A DNA stretch of 64,000 bases from Streptomyces sp. NBC_00335 (GCF_036127095.1 NZ_CP108006.1:806001-870000); one strand, 5' to 3'. Positions 34,162 through 44,686 are shown, numbered from the stretch's first letter. Made by a program: numbers and translations. Notes: generated by a model not told the origin, from the letters alone.

Positions 34162-34605
34162 TCAGGGCGCTTCGACCAGCGGGGGCTCCCCCATGGGGAT
34201 GGTCAGCGCCTCGCGCAGGGCGCCGACCGCGTCGGCGCCGATGCGTTGCGCCAGGACGCCTTCGATGACGGTGAGGGTCTCCCGGGCGCGTCGGTGTACG
34301 CGCGCGCCCTCCGCCGTCGGGCGGATCAGGCGGCTGCGGGCGGAGGCGGGGTCGGGTGTCTGCTCCAGCAGGCCCAGGCCGATGAGGGCGTGCACCGCCT
34401 GGTGGGCGGTCTGCCGGGTGACGCCCATCCGGCGGGCCAGGCCCGAGACCGTGGTGCCCTCTTCGTCGAGGGCGGCGAAGACGGCCGCCTGCCCGACGGT
34501 GACCGGCTGCTCGCCGGCGGCCCGCATGCTGGCCAGCAACGCGTCGTCGAACCAGCGCTTGGCCTCGGTGAGCAGCTGGGGCAGGTTGGGTGCGGGGGTG
34601 GTCAT
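34162..34605 (-). CDS. MarR-family regulator of the quercetinase unit
   Basis: This 147-residue regulator has a winged-helix core: VSGLARRMGVTRQTAHQAVHAL (about residues 54-75) as helix-turn-helix and SRLIRPTAEG as the wing. It is divergent from the quercetin dioxygenase gene, and a palindrome lies between the two starts. Flavonoid-responsive repressors of this kind are known; ligand identity here is inferred from context. Confidence 0.88.
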   Translation of the reverse strand: MTTPAPNLPQLLTEAKRWFDDALLASMRAAGEQPVTVGQAAVFAALDEEGTTVSGLARRMGVTRQTAHQAVHALIGLGLLEQTPDPASARSRLIRPTAEGARVHRRARETLTVIEGVLAQRIGADAVGALREALTIPMGEPPLVEAP

Positions 34606-34666
34606 GGTTCCTCGGGGGACGGGGATTCGAGGATAGCGACCGTACGGGGACTCCCCCCGAGATTAA

Positions 34667-34683
34667 TGTCAGGTAACCTGACA
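34667..34683. promoter_or_regulatory. MarR-type operator in the marR-quercetinase gap
   Basis: TGTCAGGTAACCTGACA is a palindrome with 8-bp arms around one central A. It lies 62 bp before the MarR start and 30 bp before the dioxygenase start, well placed to repress both. Confidence 0.7.
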
Positions 34684-34712
34684 CACCTCGTCCCGTCGTG
34701 CCGGAGGTTCTC

Positions 34713-35273
34713 ATGACCATGGAGTTCGCCCGTCCCAGCCGCCCGCGGTCGCACATCCCGGCCGAGCCCGGGAAGCCGTACTTCATCGAGAAGGGCATGG
34801 GCGACCGCGCCCACCTGTTCACCGACCTGGTCACCGTCTACGCGGGCGGCGAGCAGACCGAGAACGCCTTCAACTTCTTCACCGTCGAGGGGCCCAGGGG
34901 CGAGGTGATCCCCGCGCACGTCCACTCCGACACCTACGAGGTCTTCTACATCACCGACGGCGCGGTGCGGCTGTTCGTCGAGGACCTCGCGGGTGAGCAG
35001 CACGAAAGGCTGCTCACCGCAGGCGACTTCGGCTTCGTACCGAAGAACTGCCCGCACGCCTACCGCATCGAGCGCCACCACAGCCGGGTCGTCGGCGTGG
35101 CCGCGGGACCCGGCGGCACCTTCGAGCGGTTCTTCGAGAGCCTCGGCGTCCCGACCGAGGAACTCGGCCTGCCCCCCGAGCCGTACGTACCGCGGCCGCA
35201 GCAGTTCGCCACCGTGCCGGAGCGGTACGACGTGCGCTTCCTGCCCGGACACCAGTGGCGCACGGGGAGCTGA
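34713..35273 (+). CDS. queD: Quercetin 2,3-dioxygenase (monocupin QueD type)
   Basis: This 186-residue monocupin has the metal ligands of streptomycete quercetinase: His69, His71 and Glu76 in PAHVHSDTYEVFY, and His115 in KNCPHAYRIE. Quercetinase opens the flavonol C ring with O2, releasing CO and a depside. ATG 34713 follows GGAGG. The esterase gene starts 5 nt after its stop, and that pair could turn quercetin into protocatechuate, which the downstream pathway uses. Confidence 0.85.
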   Translation: MTMEFARPSRPRSHIPAEPGKPYFIEKGMGDRAHLFTDLVTVYAGGEQTENAFNFFTVEGPRGEVIPAHVHSDTYEVFYITDGAVRLFVEDLAGEQHERLLTAGDFGFVPKNCPHAYRIERHHSRVVGVAAGPGGTFERFFESLGVPTEELGLPPEPYVPRPQQFATVPERYDVRFLPGHQWRTGS

Positions 35274-35277
35274 TCCC

Positions 35278-36192
35278 GTGCCGCTGACGCCCGGCCTCGC
35301 CGCGTTCCTCGCGCCGCCCGCCCCCGAGCGGCTGCCGCTTCCGCCCGCCGCGCACCCCGCTCCCGGCGTACGGGTGCTGCGCGGGGTCCCGTACGCCTAC
35401 CGTGCGGGCATCCGGCCGCTCGAACTCGACCTGTGGCTGCCCGACGGGGCGCACGGGCCGCCCCTGCCGGTCGTGCTCTACCTCCACGGCGGGGGCTGGC
35501 GCGCGGGTTCCCGGGCGGAGCTGGGACCGCGCTTCCGGCACTGGAGCCCCGACCCCTTCGCCCGTCTCGCCCGGGCCGGTTTCGCGGTCGCCTCCGTCGA
35601 CTACCGGCTCAGCGGCGAGGCCGTCCATCCGGCTCAGCTCGACGACGCGACGGCCGCGCTGGGCTGGCTGACCGCCCGGGCCGGCGAACTCGGCCTCGAC
35701 GCACACCGCATCGTGTCGTGGGGCGAGTCGGCCGGCGCCCACCTGGCCGCCCTGCTCGCCCTCACCGCTCCCGTGAGCGGCTGCGTCGTCTGGTACGGGC
35801 CCACCGACCTGACCACCCTGCCCGGCCAGTGCCCGCCCGGCGCCTACGACGCCGCCGACCCCACCACCCGTGAGGCGCTGTTGATCGGAGCCGCGCTCGC
35901 CGACGCACCGGACCGGGCCCGCGCCGCGAGCCCGGTCGCCCATGTGCACGCCGGCGCACCGCCGTTCCTCGTCCTGCACGGCGCCGAGGACACGCTCATC
36001 CCGCTCGCCCAGGGCGAGCAACTGGCCGCAGCCCTGCACCGGGTGGGCGCCCGGGTCGACTTCCGGCCCGTACCCGGCGCCGACCACGGCTGGGCCGGTC
36101 TGCCGGACGAGGAGGCCGAGCGGATCTTCAGCGCGTCCGTGGACTTCGCCCTGGCTTGCACCGCGGGCCCGGCGGGGCCGGCGCACCCGTAG
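35278..36192 (+). CDS. Alpha/beta-hydrolase esterase (HSL/BD-FAE-like)
   Basis: This 304-residue cytosolic hydrolase has the oxyanion motif YLHGGGWRAGS, the nucleophile serine in SWGESAGAHLA, an aspartate in HGAEDTLIPL and the histidine in GADHGW. It begins at GTG 35278, 5 nt after the quercetinase stop, so it is coupled to it. Its likely job is hydrolysis of the depside ester made by quercetinase, giving protocatechuate (from quercetin) or 4-hydroxybenzoate (from kaempferol). Another ester substrate remains possible. Confidence 0.82.
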   Translation: MPLTPGLAAFLAPPAPERLPLPPAAHPAPGVRVLRGVPYAYRAGIRPLELDLWLPDGAHGPPLPVVLYLHGGGWRAGSRAELGPRFRHWSPDPFARLARAGFAVASVDYRLSGEAVHPAQLDDATAALGWLTARAGELGLDAHRIVSWGESAGAHLAALLALTAPVSGCVVWYGPTDLTTLPGQCPPGAYDAADPTTREALLIGAALADAPDRARAASPVAHVHAGAPPFLVLHGAEDTLIPLAQGEQLAAALHRVGARVDFRPVPGADHGWAGLPDEEAERIFSASVDFALACTAGPAGPAHP

Positions 36193-36222
36193 GCCGGGCG
36201 CCCTTCAGCGGCGGCGGACCGA

Positions 36223-36921
36223 TCACCGGTCCCCGAAGGCCCGCATGCCCTTCGCGCGGGCGGTCTTCCACGCCGGGCCGGAACCGAGGAAGTCGAGGAC
36301 TTCGCGGGCCCGGCCCGGCTGGGAGGAGACGGCCAGGACTCCCCCGCCGAACGTCGAGCTGATCGCGTGCTCGCCCGGCAGCGGGCCGACCACGACCACG
36401 CCCGGCAGGTCCATCAGCTCGCTGTGCTGCTGGAAGGCCAGGTCCGCCCGGCCGGACGACAGCAGGCTGCCCGCGGGTACGCCGGGTGGCGCCTGCACGA
36501 GCCGGTCCCCCAGCGCGTCGGCGAGGTCCAGCCGGGTGATCAGATCGACGAGGGCCGTACCGCTGGGGCCCGTGGAATAGGCGATCCTCTTCGCCGACAG
36601 GAGCGCCGCCCGCAGGTCGGATTCCGAGCGCAGTGCCGGGACCGGTGTCCCCTGCGGCACCGCGGCGACGACCTGCGAGACCCACAGCGGGCGCAGCGAA
36701 TCACCGAGGACGTACCCCTCCTCGGCCAGCGCGGCCAGCGCCCCCTCCGCGAGCACGAGCACGTCGGCCCCGGCGCCCTCGCGCACCCGCCGCGCGATCT
36801 CGACGCCACCCGCGGAGTCGAAGCGCACCACGAGCCCTTCGGCGAGCCGGATGTGTTCGGTGAGCTCGGCGAGCACGGGCCGCGTCGCCATCGAGGACAG
36901 CCCGGAGATCTCTCGGTCCAC
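36223..36921 (-). CDS. Cytosolic ModA-like substrate-binding-domain protein
   Basis: This 232-residue protein resembles molybdate-type periplasmic binding proteins (GADVLVLAEGALAALAEEG, KRIAYSTGPSGTAL, LSSGRADLAFQQHSEL) but has no signal peptide or lipobox, so it should stay in the cytosol. GTG 36921 follows GGAGGAG. It is divergent from the IclR gene and flanks the protocatechuate genes. It may sense or act on a pathway acid. I cannot assign a reaction. Confidence 0.72.
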   Translation of the reverse strand: MDREISGLSSMATRPVLAELTEHIRLAEGLVVRFDSAGGVEIARRVREGAGADVLVLAEGALAALAEEGYVLGDSLRPLWVSQVVAAVPQGTPVPALRSESDLRAALLSAKRIAYSTGPSGTALVDLITRLDLADALGDRLVQAPPGVPAGSLLSSGRADLAFQQHSELMDLPGVVVVGPLPGEHAISSTFGGGVLAVSSQPGRAREVLDFLGSGPAWKTARAKGMRAFGDR

Positions 36922-36943
36922 GTCTCCTCCTTGGTTTCCGGCA

Positions 36944-36967
36944 GATGGTACGGCGGATGGTACGGCG
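36944..36967. repeat. 12-bp perfect direct repeat between divergent genes
   Basis: GATGGTACGGCG occurs twice without a gap, in the 87-bp region between the ModA-like and IclR genes. It may be a regulator site. Confidence 0.8.
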
Positions 36968-37008
36968 CACGGACGGGCAGCTCAACGCGGGTCTGCGAGA
37001 CTGACCGC

Positions 37009-37776
37009 GTGAGCGCAACCCGGAACACCGCGGCCGGAAAGGTCCTTCTCGTCCTGTCGGCCTTCGACCGCGAACACCCCTCGCAGACCCTGTCGGAGAT
37101 CGCCCAGCGGACGGGTCTGGCCCTCAGCACCACCCATCGCGTGGTGGCGGAGCTCGCGGCGTGGGGGGCTCTGGAGCGGGTCGAGGACGGGTCGTGGCAC
37201 GTCGGGCTGAGGCTCTGGGAGATCGCCTCCGGTTGCCCGCGCACCCAGATCCTCCGGGACGCCGCCCTGCCGTTCATGCAGGACCTCTACGAGGCGACGC
37301 ACGAGAACGTCCAGCTCGCGGTGCGCGAGGGCCTGGAGCTCGTGTTCGTGGAACGGATCGCCGGACACCGGTCGGTGCAGCTGCTGACGATGGTCGGGAG
37401 CCGGTTCCCGATCGGTTCCACCGGAATGGGCCGGGTGCTGCTGGCGCACGCGCCGCGGGAGGTCCAGGAGGAGGTCCTGGAGTCGCCGTTGCGGGCCTGG
37501 ACCCCGCACACCGTCACGGACCCGAAGACGCTGCGCGCCCAGCTGGACGCCATCCGCCGCGAGCAGGTCTTCGTGAGCGACCGGCAGCTCTCCGAGGACA
37601 CGGTCGCGGTGGCCGCGACCGTACGGATCGGCCGGACCGGGCCGGTCAGCGCCGCCTTGGGGATCGTCGTGGCGGCGCGTAGTGCGAACCGTGCGCGGGG
37701 ACTTCGGGAACCGCTGCTCAGGGCGGCGTACGCGATCTCCGACGAGCTCGGCCGGCGGGCCCGCACCGCGGACTGA
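37009..37776 (+). CDS. IclR-family regulator of the protocatechuate pathway
   Basis: This 255-residue protein has an N-terminal winged helix (TLSEIAQRTGLALSTTHRVVAELAAWG) and a C-terminal effector domain with GSTGMGRVLLAHAP. IclR proteins such as PobR and PcaR control aromatic catabolism. GTG 37009 lies 87 bp from the divergent ModA-like gene. The pobA-lig operon starts 103 nt after its stop, with a palindrome in between. Confidence 0.9.
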   Translation: MSATRNTAAGKVLLVLSAFDREHPSQTLSEIAQRTGLALSTTHRVVAELAAWGALERVEDGSWHVGLRLWEIASGCPRTQILRDAALPFMQDLYEATHENVQLAVREGLELVFVERIAGHRSVQLLTMVGSRFPIGSTGMGRVLLAHAPREVQEEVLESPLRAWTPHTVTDPKTLRAQLDAIRREQVFVSDRQLSEDTVAVAATVRIGRTGPVSAALGIVVAARSANRARGLREPLLRAAYAISDELGRRARTAD

Positions 37777-37788
37777 CGCCCGAGGGGC

Positions 37789-37803
37789 TTCCGCCTGGCG
37801 GAA
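37789..37803. promoter_or_regulatory. IclR-type operator candidate before pobA
   Basis: TTCCGCCTGGCGGAA is a palindrome of 7-bp arms around one T, the form common for IclR sites. Two AACGTTCG direct repeats follow at 37835 and 37853, just before the pobA ribosome site. Confidence 0.6.
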
Positions 37804-37879
37804 ACACCGGCGACCGGCACGGGCTCCGGCTGCCAACGTTCGGGGTGTCCGGAACGTTCGCAGCCGCTCAGGAGATGCC

Positions 37880-39091
37880 ATGGCCGAAGCCCCCGTCGAC
37901 ACCGTCGCCTCGGTACCCGTTGCCGTCATCGGGGCCGGGCCGGCCGGACTGATGCTGGCGCACCTGCTCGGGCGGGCCGGAGTCGAGGCGGTGGCGGTCG
38001 ACACCCGCTCCCGCCACGAGATCGAGACGACGCAGCGGGCGGGCATCCTCGAAGCCGGCGCCGCCCGCGACCTGGTCGAGACCGGAGTCAGCGACCGGAT
38101 CCTGCGCGAGGGCCACGAGCACGAGGGCATCGAGCTCCGCTTCGGCGGCCGGCCGCACCGCATCCACTTCAAGGAGCTGGTGGGCGCCTCCGCGTGGCTC
38201 TACCCGCAGACCGACGTGTTCGTCGATCTGGCCGATGCCCGGGCCCGCGACGGCGGCACGGTCCATTTCGGGATCAGGGACACCGAGGTCCTCGACGTCA
38301 CCACCGGCGCCCCCCGGGTCCGTTTCACCGCGCCGGACGGCTCCCGCCACGAGATCCGGGCCCGGTACGTGGTCGGCGCGGACGGCTCGCGCAGCATGTG
38401 CCGCGATCTGGTGCCCGAGGAGCGACGGGTGCGCTACGGCAAGGAGTATCCCTTCGCGTGGTTCGGCATCCTGGCCGAGGCGCCCACGAGCGCGCCCGAG
38501 CTGGTCTACGCCCACTCCGAGCACGGTTTCGCGCTCATCAGCCAGCGCACCGAGAGCGTGCAGCGGATGTACTTCCAGTGCGATCCCCAGGCGTCCCCCG
38601 AGGACTGGCCGGACGACCGCATCTGGGAGACGCTGCAGGCCCGCGTGGCCGGCCGGGACGGCTTCCGCCTCCATGAGGGGCCGGTCCTGGAGAAGACGGT
38701 GCTGCGGTTCCGCTCGTTCGTCCAGGAGCCCATGCGCTGGGGGTCCATGGCCCTGGCGGGCGACGCCGCGCACACCGTGCCGCCGACCGGTGCCCGCGGG
38801 CTCAACCTCGCGCTGCACGACGTGAAGGTGCTCGCCGACGTCCTGCTGAAGGCGCTCGGCGGCGCCGGCGAGGCCGCGCTGGACGAGTACGAGCCGCGGG
38901 CCCTCCAGCGGATCTGGCGGGCGCAGAACTTCTCCTACTGGATGACCCGGCTGTTGCACACGACGGCCGGCGCGACACCGTTCGACCTGCGCCGCCAGCT
39001 CGGCGAGCTCGACAACGTGGTGGGCACCCGCGCCGGGCGCACGTACCTCGCCGAGCAGTACACGGGCTGGCCGGCCGGCTCCTCCGGCTGA
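37880..39091 (+). CDS. pobA: 4-hydroxybenzoate 3-monooxygenase
   Basis: This 403-residue flavoprotein hydroxylase has GAGPAG at residues 18-23, the DG motif in YVVGADGSRSMCRD and the second FAD motif in ALAGDAAHTVPPTGARGLNLA. TTQRAGILEAGA and the conserved PHBH blocks support 4-hydroxybenzoate as the substrate, converting it to protocatechuate with NAD(P)H and O2. ATG 37880 follows AGGAG. It opens a six-gene operon that ends with the ring-cleavage pathway. Confidence 0.9.
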   Translation: MAEAPVDTVASVPVAVIGAGPAGLMLAHLLGRAGVEAVAVDTRSRHEIETTQRAGILEAGAARDLVETGVSDRILREGHEHEGIELRFGGRPHRIHFKELVGASAWLYPQTDVFVDLADARARDGGTVHFGIRDTEVLDVTTGAPRVRFTAPDGSRHEIRARYVVGADGSRSMCRDLVPEERRVRYGKEYPFAWFGILAEAPTSAPELVYAHSEHGFALISQRTESVQRMYFQCDPQASPEDWPDDRIWETLQARVAGRDGFRLHEGPVLEKTVLRFRSFVQEPMRWGSMALAGDAAHTVPPTGARGLNLALHDVKVLADVLLKALGGAGEAALDEYEPRALQRIWRAQNFSYWMTRLLHTTAGATPFDLRRQLGELDNVVGTRAGRTYLAEQYTGWPAGSSG

Positions 39092-39119
39092 CCCCGACCG
39101 CACCACCTGGAGCACGCAC

Positions 39120-40145
39120 ATGATCATCGACTGCCACGGACACTTCACCACCGCACCGCCGCAGCTGGCCCACTGGCGGGACCGCCAGATAGCGGCGGTC
39201 GGAGCGCCCCAGGACGCGCCCCGTCCCGACGAGCTGGTCATCACCGACGACGACCTGCGCCACGCGATCGAGGACAACCAGCTGCGGCTCATGGACGCGC
39301 GCGGCTGCGACCTGACGGTCTTCTCCCCCCGGGCCAGCTTCATGGCCCACCACATAGGCGACTTCGCCGTCTCCTCGACGTGGGCGCGGATCTGCAACGA
39401 CCTGGTCCACCGCGTCGCCGCGCTCTATCCCACCCGCTTCGCGATGGGCGCGATGCTGCCGCAGTCGCCGGGGGTCGATCCGGCGACCTGCCTGCCCGAG
39501 CTGCGCCGCGCGGTCGAGGAGCTCGGCGCGGTGACGGTCAACCTCAACCCCGACCCGTCGGGGGGCAAGTGGACCGCGCCACCCCTGACCGACCGCAGCT
39601 GGTACCCGCTCTACGAGGCGATGGTCGAGTACGACGTACCCGCCATGATCCACGTCAGTACCTCGTGCAACCCGGCCTTCCACACCACCGGCGCCCACTA
39701 CCTCAACGCCGACACCACGGCGTTCATGCAGCTGGTCCAGGGAAACCTGTTCGCCGACTTCCCGACCCTGCGGTTCGTGATCCCGCACGGCGGGGGTGCG
39801 GTGCCCTACCACTGGGGACGGTTCCGCGGTCTGGCGATGGCGCTGGGCAGGCCGGATCCCGAGACGCTGCTGGACAACGTCTTCTTCGACACCTGCGTCT
39901 ACCACCAGCCCGGCATCGACCTGCTCACCCGGGTGGTGCCCAGCCGTTCCGTCCTGTTCGCCAGCGAGATGATCGGCGCGGTCCGCGACATCGACCCGCG
40001 CACCGGCCACCACTTCGACGACACGAAGCGGTACGTCGAGGCCACCCCGCACCTCTCCGACGAGGAACGCGCCGCCGTCTACGGCGGCAACGCCCTTCGC
40101 GTCTACCCCCGCCTCGCCGCCCGCCTCGCCGCGGCCGGCCACTGA
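39120..40145 (+). CDS. ligJ: 4-oxalomesaconate hydratase, amidohydrolase type
   Basis: At 341 residues this matches LigJ of the protocatechuate 4,5-cleavage pathway. Metal ligands are seen in DCHGHF (His6, His8), in MIHVST, in VIPHGGG and in ASEMIGAV. LigJ hydrates 4-oxalomesaconate to 4-carboxy-4-hydroxy-2-oxoadipate, the substrate of the next enzyme. It lies 28 nt after pobA and 19 nt before ligK. Confidence 0.88.
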   Translation: MIIDCHGHFTTAPPQLAHWRDRQIAAVGAPQDAPRPDELVITDDDLRHAIEDNQLRLMDARGCDLTVFSPRASFMAHHIGDFAVSSTWARICNDLVHRVAALYPTRFAMGAMLPQSPGVDPATCLPELRRAVEELGAVTVNLNPDPSGGKWTAPPLTDRSWYPLYEAMVEYDVPAMIHVSTSCNPAFHTTGAHYLNADTTAFMQLVQGNLFADFPTLRFVIPHGGGAVPYHWGRFRGLAMALGRPDPETLLDNVFFDTCVYHQPGIDLLTRVVPSRSVLFASEMIGAVRDIDPRTGHHFDDTKRYVEATPHLSDEERAAVYGGNALRVYPRLAARLAAAGH

Positions 40146-40164
40146 ACTCCCAGGAGGAGAAGGC

Positions 40165-41845
<1,681 letters not shown>

Positions 41846-41868
41846 TCCACCCACCACCGGAGACCACC

Positions 41869-43176
41869 ATGTCGCTGGACAAGACCTACAAACTGGTGCC
41901 GGGGACCACGGTCTTCGACGCCGAGCAGTCCGCCAAGGGCTACCACCTCAACCAGTTCTGCATGTCGCTCATGACAGCGGAGAACCGCGCCCTGTACCTC
42001 GCCGACGAGCACGCCTACCTGGACTCCTGGCCGCTGCGCGAGGACCAGAAGCGGGCCCTGCTCGACCGGGACCTCAACGCCGCCGTGCGCGCGGGCGGCA
42101 ACATCTACTTCCTCGCCAAGTGGGGCGCGACCCTGGGGCTCTCGTTCCAGCAGATGGCCGGTTCGATGACGGGCATGACCGAGGAGGAGTACCGCGCCAT
42201 GATGGCCGGCGGCGGCCGCTCCGTGGAGGGCAACCGCATCGACCACGCCGTTCTGGAGGCGGCGCACGCCGACCCGGCGCCCCCGGCCGAGCACGCCGTG
42301 GTCACCGGCGCGGTCTTCACCTCCCACGTACCGGCGATCGGCGCGGCGATGGACCACGCCAAGACCGAAGAGCCTTACTGGCGACCGGTCTTCGAGGGGT
42401 ACGAGTACTCCCGGCGGTGGGAGCGGGAGAACCTCCCCGACGTGATCTTCCTGGTCTACAACGACCACGCCTCCGCCTTCGACCAGTCCCTGATCCCGAC
42501 CTTCGTGCTCGGGACGGGCGCCTCCTTCCCGACCGCCGACGAGGGGTACGGGCCGCGCCCCGTCCCCGGCGTCGAGGGCGAACCCGACCTGGCCGCGCAC
42601 ATCGCGCACACGCTCATCAGGAGCGACTTCGACCTCACGCTCGCCAACGAGATGGCCGTCGACCACGGACTCACCGTCCCGCTGTCGCTGATGTTCGGCG
42701 ACGTCGAGAAGTGGCCGTGCAAGGTGATCCCCTTCCACGTCAACGTGGTGCAGTACCCCGTCCCCTCCGGTTCCCGCTGCTTCGAGCTGGGCCGGGCGCT
42801 GCGCCGGGCGATCGAGTCGTACGACCGGCCGCTGAAGGTCCAGGTGTGGGGCACCGGAGGCATGAGCCACCAGCTCCAGGGCCCCCGCGCCGGCCTCATC
42901 AACCGCGCGTGGGACAACGCCTTCCTCGACCGCCTGATCACCGACCCGGCCGGCCTGGCGCAGGTCCAGCACCTCGAATACGTCGAGGAGGCCGGGTCGG
43001 AGGGCATCGAACTGGTCATGTGGCTCATAGCCCGGGGCGCCATGAGCGACGTGGACGGCGAGGGCCGGGCCGAGGTCAAGCACCGCTTCTACCACGTGCC
43101 GGCGTCCAACACCGCCGTCGGCCACCTGATCCTGGAAAACCACCCGGGGGCCGAGACGCCCGCCGTGAAGGAGTGA
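41869..43176 (+). CDS. ligAB: Protocatechuate 4,5-dioxygenase, alpha-beta fusion
   Basis: This 435-residue protein joins a LigA-like small domain (about 1-125) to a LigB-like catalytic domain (about 140-435). Iron ligands by homology are His153 (TSHVPAIG), His200 (VYNDHASAF) and the glutamate in EGIELVMWL; the second-sphere histidine is in GTGGMSHQLQGP. It opens protocatechuate between C4 and C5. The order alpha then beta is opposite to gallate dioxygenases DesB/GalA, which are beta then alpha. It starts 23 nt after ligI and ends 1 nt before ligC. Confidence 0.9.
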   Translation: MSLDKTYKLVPGTTVFDAEQSAKGYHLNQFCMSLMTAENRALYLADEHAYLDSWPLREDQKRALLDRDLNAAVRAGGNIYFLAKWGATLGLSFQQMAGSMTGMTEEEYRAMMAGGGRSVEGNRIDHAVLEAAHADPAPPAEHAVVTGAVFTSHVPAIGAAMDHAKTEEPYWRPVFEGYEYSRRWERENLPDVIFLVYNDHASAFDQSLIPTFVLGTGASFPTADEGYGPRPVPGVEGEPDLAAHIAHTLIRSDFDLTLANEMAVDHGLTVPLSLMFGDVEKWPCKVIPFHVNVVQYPVPSGSRCFELGRALRRAIESYDRPLKVQVWGTGGMSHQLQGPRAGLINRAWDNAFLDRLITDPAGLAQVQHLEYVEEAGSEGIELVMWLIARGAMSDVDGEGRAEVKHRFYHVPASNTAVGHLILENHPGAETPAVKE

Positions 43177-43177
43177 C

Positions 43178-44158
43178 ATGACTGACGACCGAACCCTGAG
43201 GGTGGCCCTCGCCGGAGGCGGCGCCTTCGGAGCCAAGCACGCCGCCGCGCTCCGGCGGATCGAGGGCGTCGAGGTGGCCGCCGTGGTGAGCGGCTCCCTC
43301 GACAGCGCACGGAAGTTCGCCGATGAGCAGGACGCCGGCCGCGGCGTCGCCACCCTCGACGAGGTGCTGGCCATGGACGACATCGACGCCGTCATCCTCG
43401 CCACGCCCACTCCGCTGCACGCCGAGCAGACGCTGGCCTGCCTGGAAGCGGGCAAGCACGTCCAGGTCGAGATCCCGCTGGCAGCCTCCCTCGGTGACGC
43501 CGAGGCCTGCCTGAAGGCCCAGCAGGGCAGCGGGCTGGTCGGGATGGTCGGGCACACCCGGCGCTTCAACCCCAGCCACCAGTGGGTGCGGGGACGGATC
43601 CGGACGGGCGAGTTCTCGCTCCAGCAGCTGGACGTGCAGACGTACTTCTTCCGCCGCACCAACCTCAACGCCCTTGGTCAGCCCCGGTCCTGGACCGACC
43701 ACCTGCTGTGGCACCACGCCGCACACACCGTCGACCTCTTCGCCCACCAGACCGGTTCGCCGATCGTGCAGGCGAACGCCGTCCAGGGTCCGATCCACCC
43801 CGAGCTCGGCATCGCGATGGACATGTCCATCCAGCTGCGTGCGGAGAACGGCGCCCTCTGCACCCTGTCGCTGTCGTTCAACAACGACGGGCCGATCGGC
43901 ACCTTCTTCCGCTACATCGGCGACACCGGCACCTACCTCGCCCGGTACGACGACCTCGTCACCGGCAAGGACGAGCCGATCGACGTCAGCGGCGTCGACG
44001 TGTCGATGGACGGCATCGAGCTCCAGGACCGCGAGTTCGTCGCCGCCATCCGCGAGGGCCGCGAGCCCAACTCCTCCATCGCCCAGGTGATGGCCTGCTA
44101 CCGGACGCTGGCCGCTCTGGAACAGCAACTCGACCCCTCGGCCCGCCCGGTGGGCTGA
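43178..44158 (+). CDS. ligC: 4-carboxy-2-hydroxymuconate-6-semialdehyde dehydrogenase
   Basis: This 326-residue protein is of the Gfo/Idh/MocA fold, with an N-terminal Rossmann motif (LAGGGAFGAKHAAAL), the VEIPLAAS loop in place of the common EKP and the HTRRFNPSHQW block characteristic of LigC. It oxidises the ring-cleavage product, as its hemiacetal, to 2-pyrone-4,6-dicarboxylate with NADP+. It is the last gene of the operon and is followed by a 21-bp hairpin. Confidence 0.9.
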   Translation: MTDDRTLRVALAGGGAFGAKHAAALRRIEGVEVAAVVSGSLDSARKFADEQDAGRGVATLDEVLAMDDIDAVILATPTPLHAEQTLACLEAGKHVQVEIPLAASLGDAEACLKAQQGSGLVGMVGHTRRFNPSHQWVRGRIRTGEFSLQQLDVQTYFFRRTNLNALGQPRSWTDHLLWHHAAHTVDLFAHQTGSPIVQANAVQGPIHPELGIAMDMSIQLRAENGALCTLSLSFNNDGPIGTFFRYIGDTGTYLARYDDLVTGKDEPIDVSGVDVSMDGIELQDREFVAAIREGREPNSSIAQVMACYRTLAALEQQLDPSARPVG

Positions 44159-44165
44159 AACAGAG

Positions 44166-44210
44166 ACGAGGGAGCGGTACCGACCCGGTGGGTCGGTACC
44201 GCTCCCTCGT
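44166..44210. terminator. 21-bp perfect hairpin, probably bidirectional
   Basis: The arms 44166-44186 and 44190-44210 are perfectly complementary around a GGT loop. The hairpin lies between the convergent ligC and MaoC-type genes. Confidence 0.9.
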
Positions 44211-44227
44211 CTTACTGCCCGGTGTCG

Positions 44228-44686
44228 TCAGGCGTAGTGGCGGTAGACCGCCTGGGCGACGCAGGCCGGCTTGTCGTTGCCTTCGACCTCGATGGTGAAC
44301 GTCAGGGGCATCTGCACGCCGTTGCCCTTGACCTCCTCCACGGTGCCGACGGCGCCGTGCAGGCGTATCTTCGCGCCGACCGGCACGGGACTGGGGAAAC
44401 GGACCTTGTCCAGGCCGTAGTTGACGCTCATCTTGGTGCCGGTGATGGTGAGGAGCTCGCCGAAGAGCGGGATGATCAGGGCGAGGGTGAGGTAGCCGTG
44501 GGCGATCGGGCCCCCGAAGGGGCCGTCCTTGGCCTTCTCCGGGTCCGTGTGGATCCACTGGTGGTCGTCGGTGGCGTCGGCGAAGGTGTTCACCCGGTTC
44601 TGGGTGATGTCGAGCCATTCGGTGCGGCCGAGGTCGGCTCCGCTGAGGGCTTTGAGTTCGTCGAGGCCGTGGGTGAGCGTGGGCAT
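44228..44686 (-). CDS. MaoC-type enoyl-CoA hydratase (CouM-like)
   Basis: This 152-residue hot-dog-fold hydratase has the catalytic Asp/His pair in FADATDDHQWIHTDPEKA and the downstream GPIAHGYLTLAL block. In the p-hydroxycinnamate pathway the equivalent CouM adds water to p-coumaroyl-CoA. Start ATG 44686 is favoured over 44707, with AAAGGAA before it. It is the last gene of a four-gene leftward operon. Confidence 0.88.
   Translation of the reverse strand: MPTLTHGLDELKALSGADLGRTEWLDITQNRVNTFADATDDHQWIHTDPEKAKDGPFGGPIAHGYLTLALIIPLFGELLTITGTKMSVNYGLDKVRFPSPVPVGAKIRLHGAVGTVEEVKGNGVQMPLTFTIEVEGNDKPACVAQAVYRHYA

Noticed and set aside
36223..36921. Periplasmic molybdate-binding protein of a Mod transporter.
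   Set aside because: It lacks a signal peptide or lipobox, and no modB/modC genes are adjacent.
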